Below, piece by piece: positions 63,932-64,000 of a DNA stretch of 64,000 nt (position 1 is the first letter of the stretch; the number at the start of each line of letters is the position of its first letter). The notes under the pieces are model-generated. The model saw only the letters and a list, made by a program, of their open reading frames with translations, was not told where the DNA came from and did no database searches. Origin of the DNA: Viridibacillus arenosi (GTDB lineage Bacteria; Bacillota; Bacilli; Bacillales_A; Planococcaceae); the NCBI RefSeq assembly GCF_001955655.1, contig NZ_MSPW01000003.1, positions 186,001 to 250,000 of the forward strand, read 5' to 3'. The position numbers were made by a program, and so were the translations under genes.

Positions 63932-64000
63932 AATCACCCCCACCTTTTCATTATTATTTCCTGTAATGTCAACGATTAAACTTTAATTACCTAATAGGAC

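Noticed and set aside
1-64000. CRISPR array, prophage, insertion sequence or toxin-antitoxin pair
   Set aside because: I looked for regularly spaced repeats, transposase, integrase or phage structural proteins and found none.

Overview
The window is a chromosomal stretch of an AT-rich, low-GC Gram-positive endospore-former (Bacillales; Lysinibacillus, Viridibacillus or Bacillus-like, genus not resolved). The evidence is strong AGGAGG-type ribosome binding sites, many TTG/GTG starts, T-box and S-box leaders, a YjcZ-family sporulation peptide, a SleL-like spore hydrolase, a SigB-like promoter before a YflT-type stress gene, a FapR-like operator before fabH, and a ycsF-ycsG-ycsI / kipI-kipA cluster as in Bacillus. 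No prophage, CRISPR array, tRNA, rRNA or complete insertion sequence is visible. It reads as ordinary core plus accessory chromosome.

Layout. 1-8600: the 3' end of an iron/siderophore-type ABC ATPase, a lipoprotein, fabH, small hypothetical membrane or secreted proteins, a NUDIX gene coupled to a Cys-rich pentapeptide-repeat gene, and a GNAT enzyme. 8600-13800: gapN converging on an ileS2-type isoleucyl-tRNA synthetase behind an Ile T-box. 14300-26700: small proteins, a membrane-bound Lon-like protease, a PadR regulator with its membrane partner, an ArsB-like transporter, a YflT stress protein, YjcZ, a SpoT-like ppGpp hydrolase with a degenerate synthetase, an LCP-family protein, an alpha/beta hydrolase, and an eroded 0.8 kb stretch. 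26700-36200: an SsuABC-like importer, small proteins, a LysM-GH18 spore hydrolase, and MBL, GyrI-like and DUF1801 genes. 36300-38600: trpE-trpG behind a Trp T-box (UGG specifier). 38700-43540: a hydrolase, a PNPOx-like protein, a tandem winged-helix regulator and a cell-surface subtilase.

43900-50120 is the most interesting part. A cobalamin riboswitch with its own terminator precedes five co-directional genes: a secreted alpha/alpha-barrel protein with C-terminal Ig-like repeats, a DUF4430 lipoprotein, EcfT, a double-ATPase EcfA, and an ECF S component. The barrel and DUF4430 domains are the two halves of animal intrinsic factor/transcobalamin, here encoded as separate exported proteins next to an ECF importer. 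I infer a cell-surface corrinoid-capture and uptake system. 50200-59100 holds yhdT-panF (pantothenate uptake), the 5-oxoproline cluster (pxpA-NRAMP-ycsI divergent from pxpB-pxpC), and a cyclase-family hydrolase plus GNAT gene behind a SAM-I riboswitch. 59250-64000 holds a UvrA-like double ATPase and an ArsR-AHSA1 fusion regulator.

A second thread is translation initiation. Four genes (8422, 16072, 22922, 30837) have a well-placed Shine-Dalgarno sequence and a coherent N-terminus but ATC, ATT, ATA and ATT where ATG is expected, and about a dozen others start with TTG or GTG. Start choices below were made from Shine-Dalgarno spacing.
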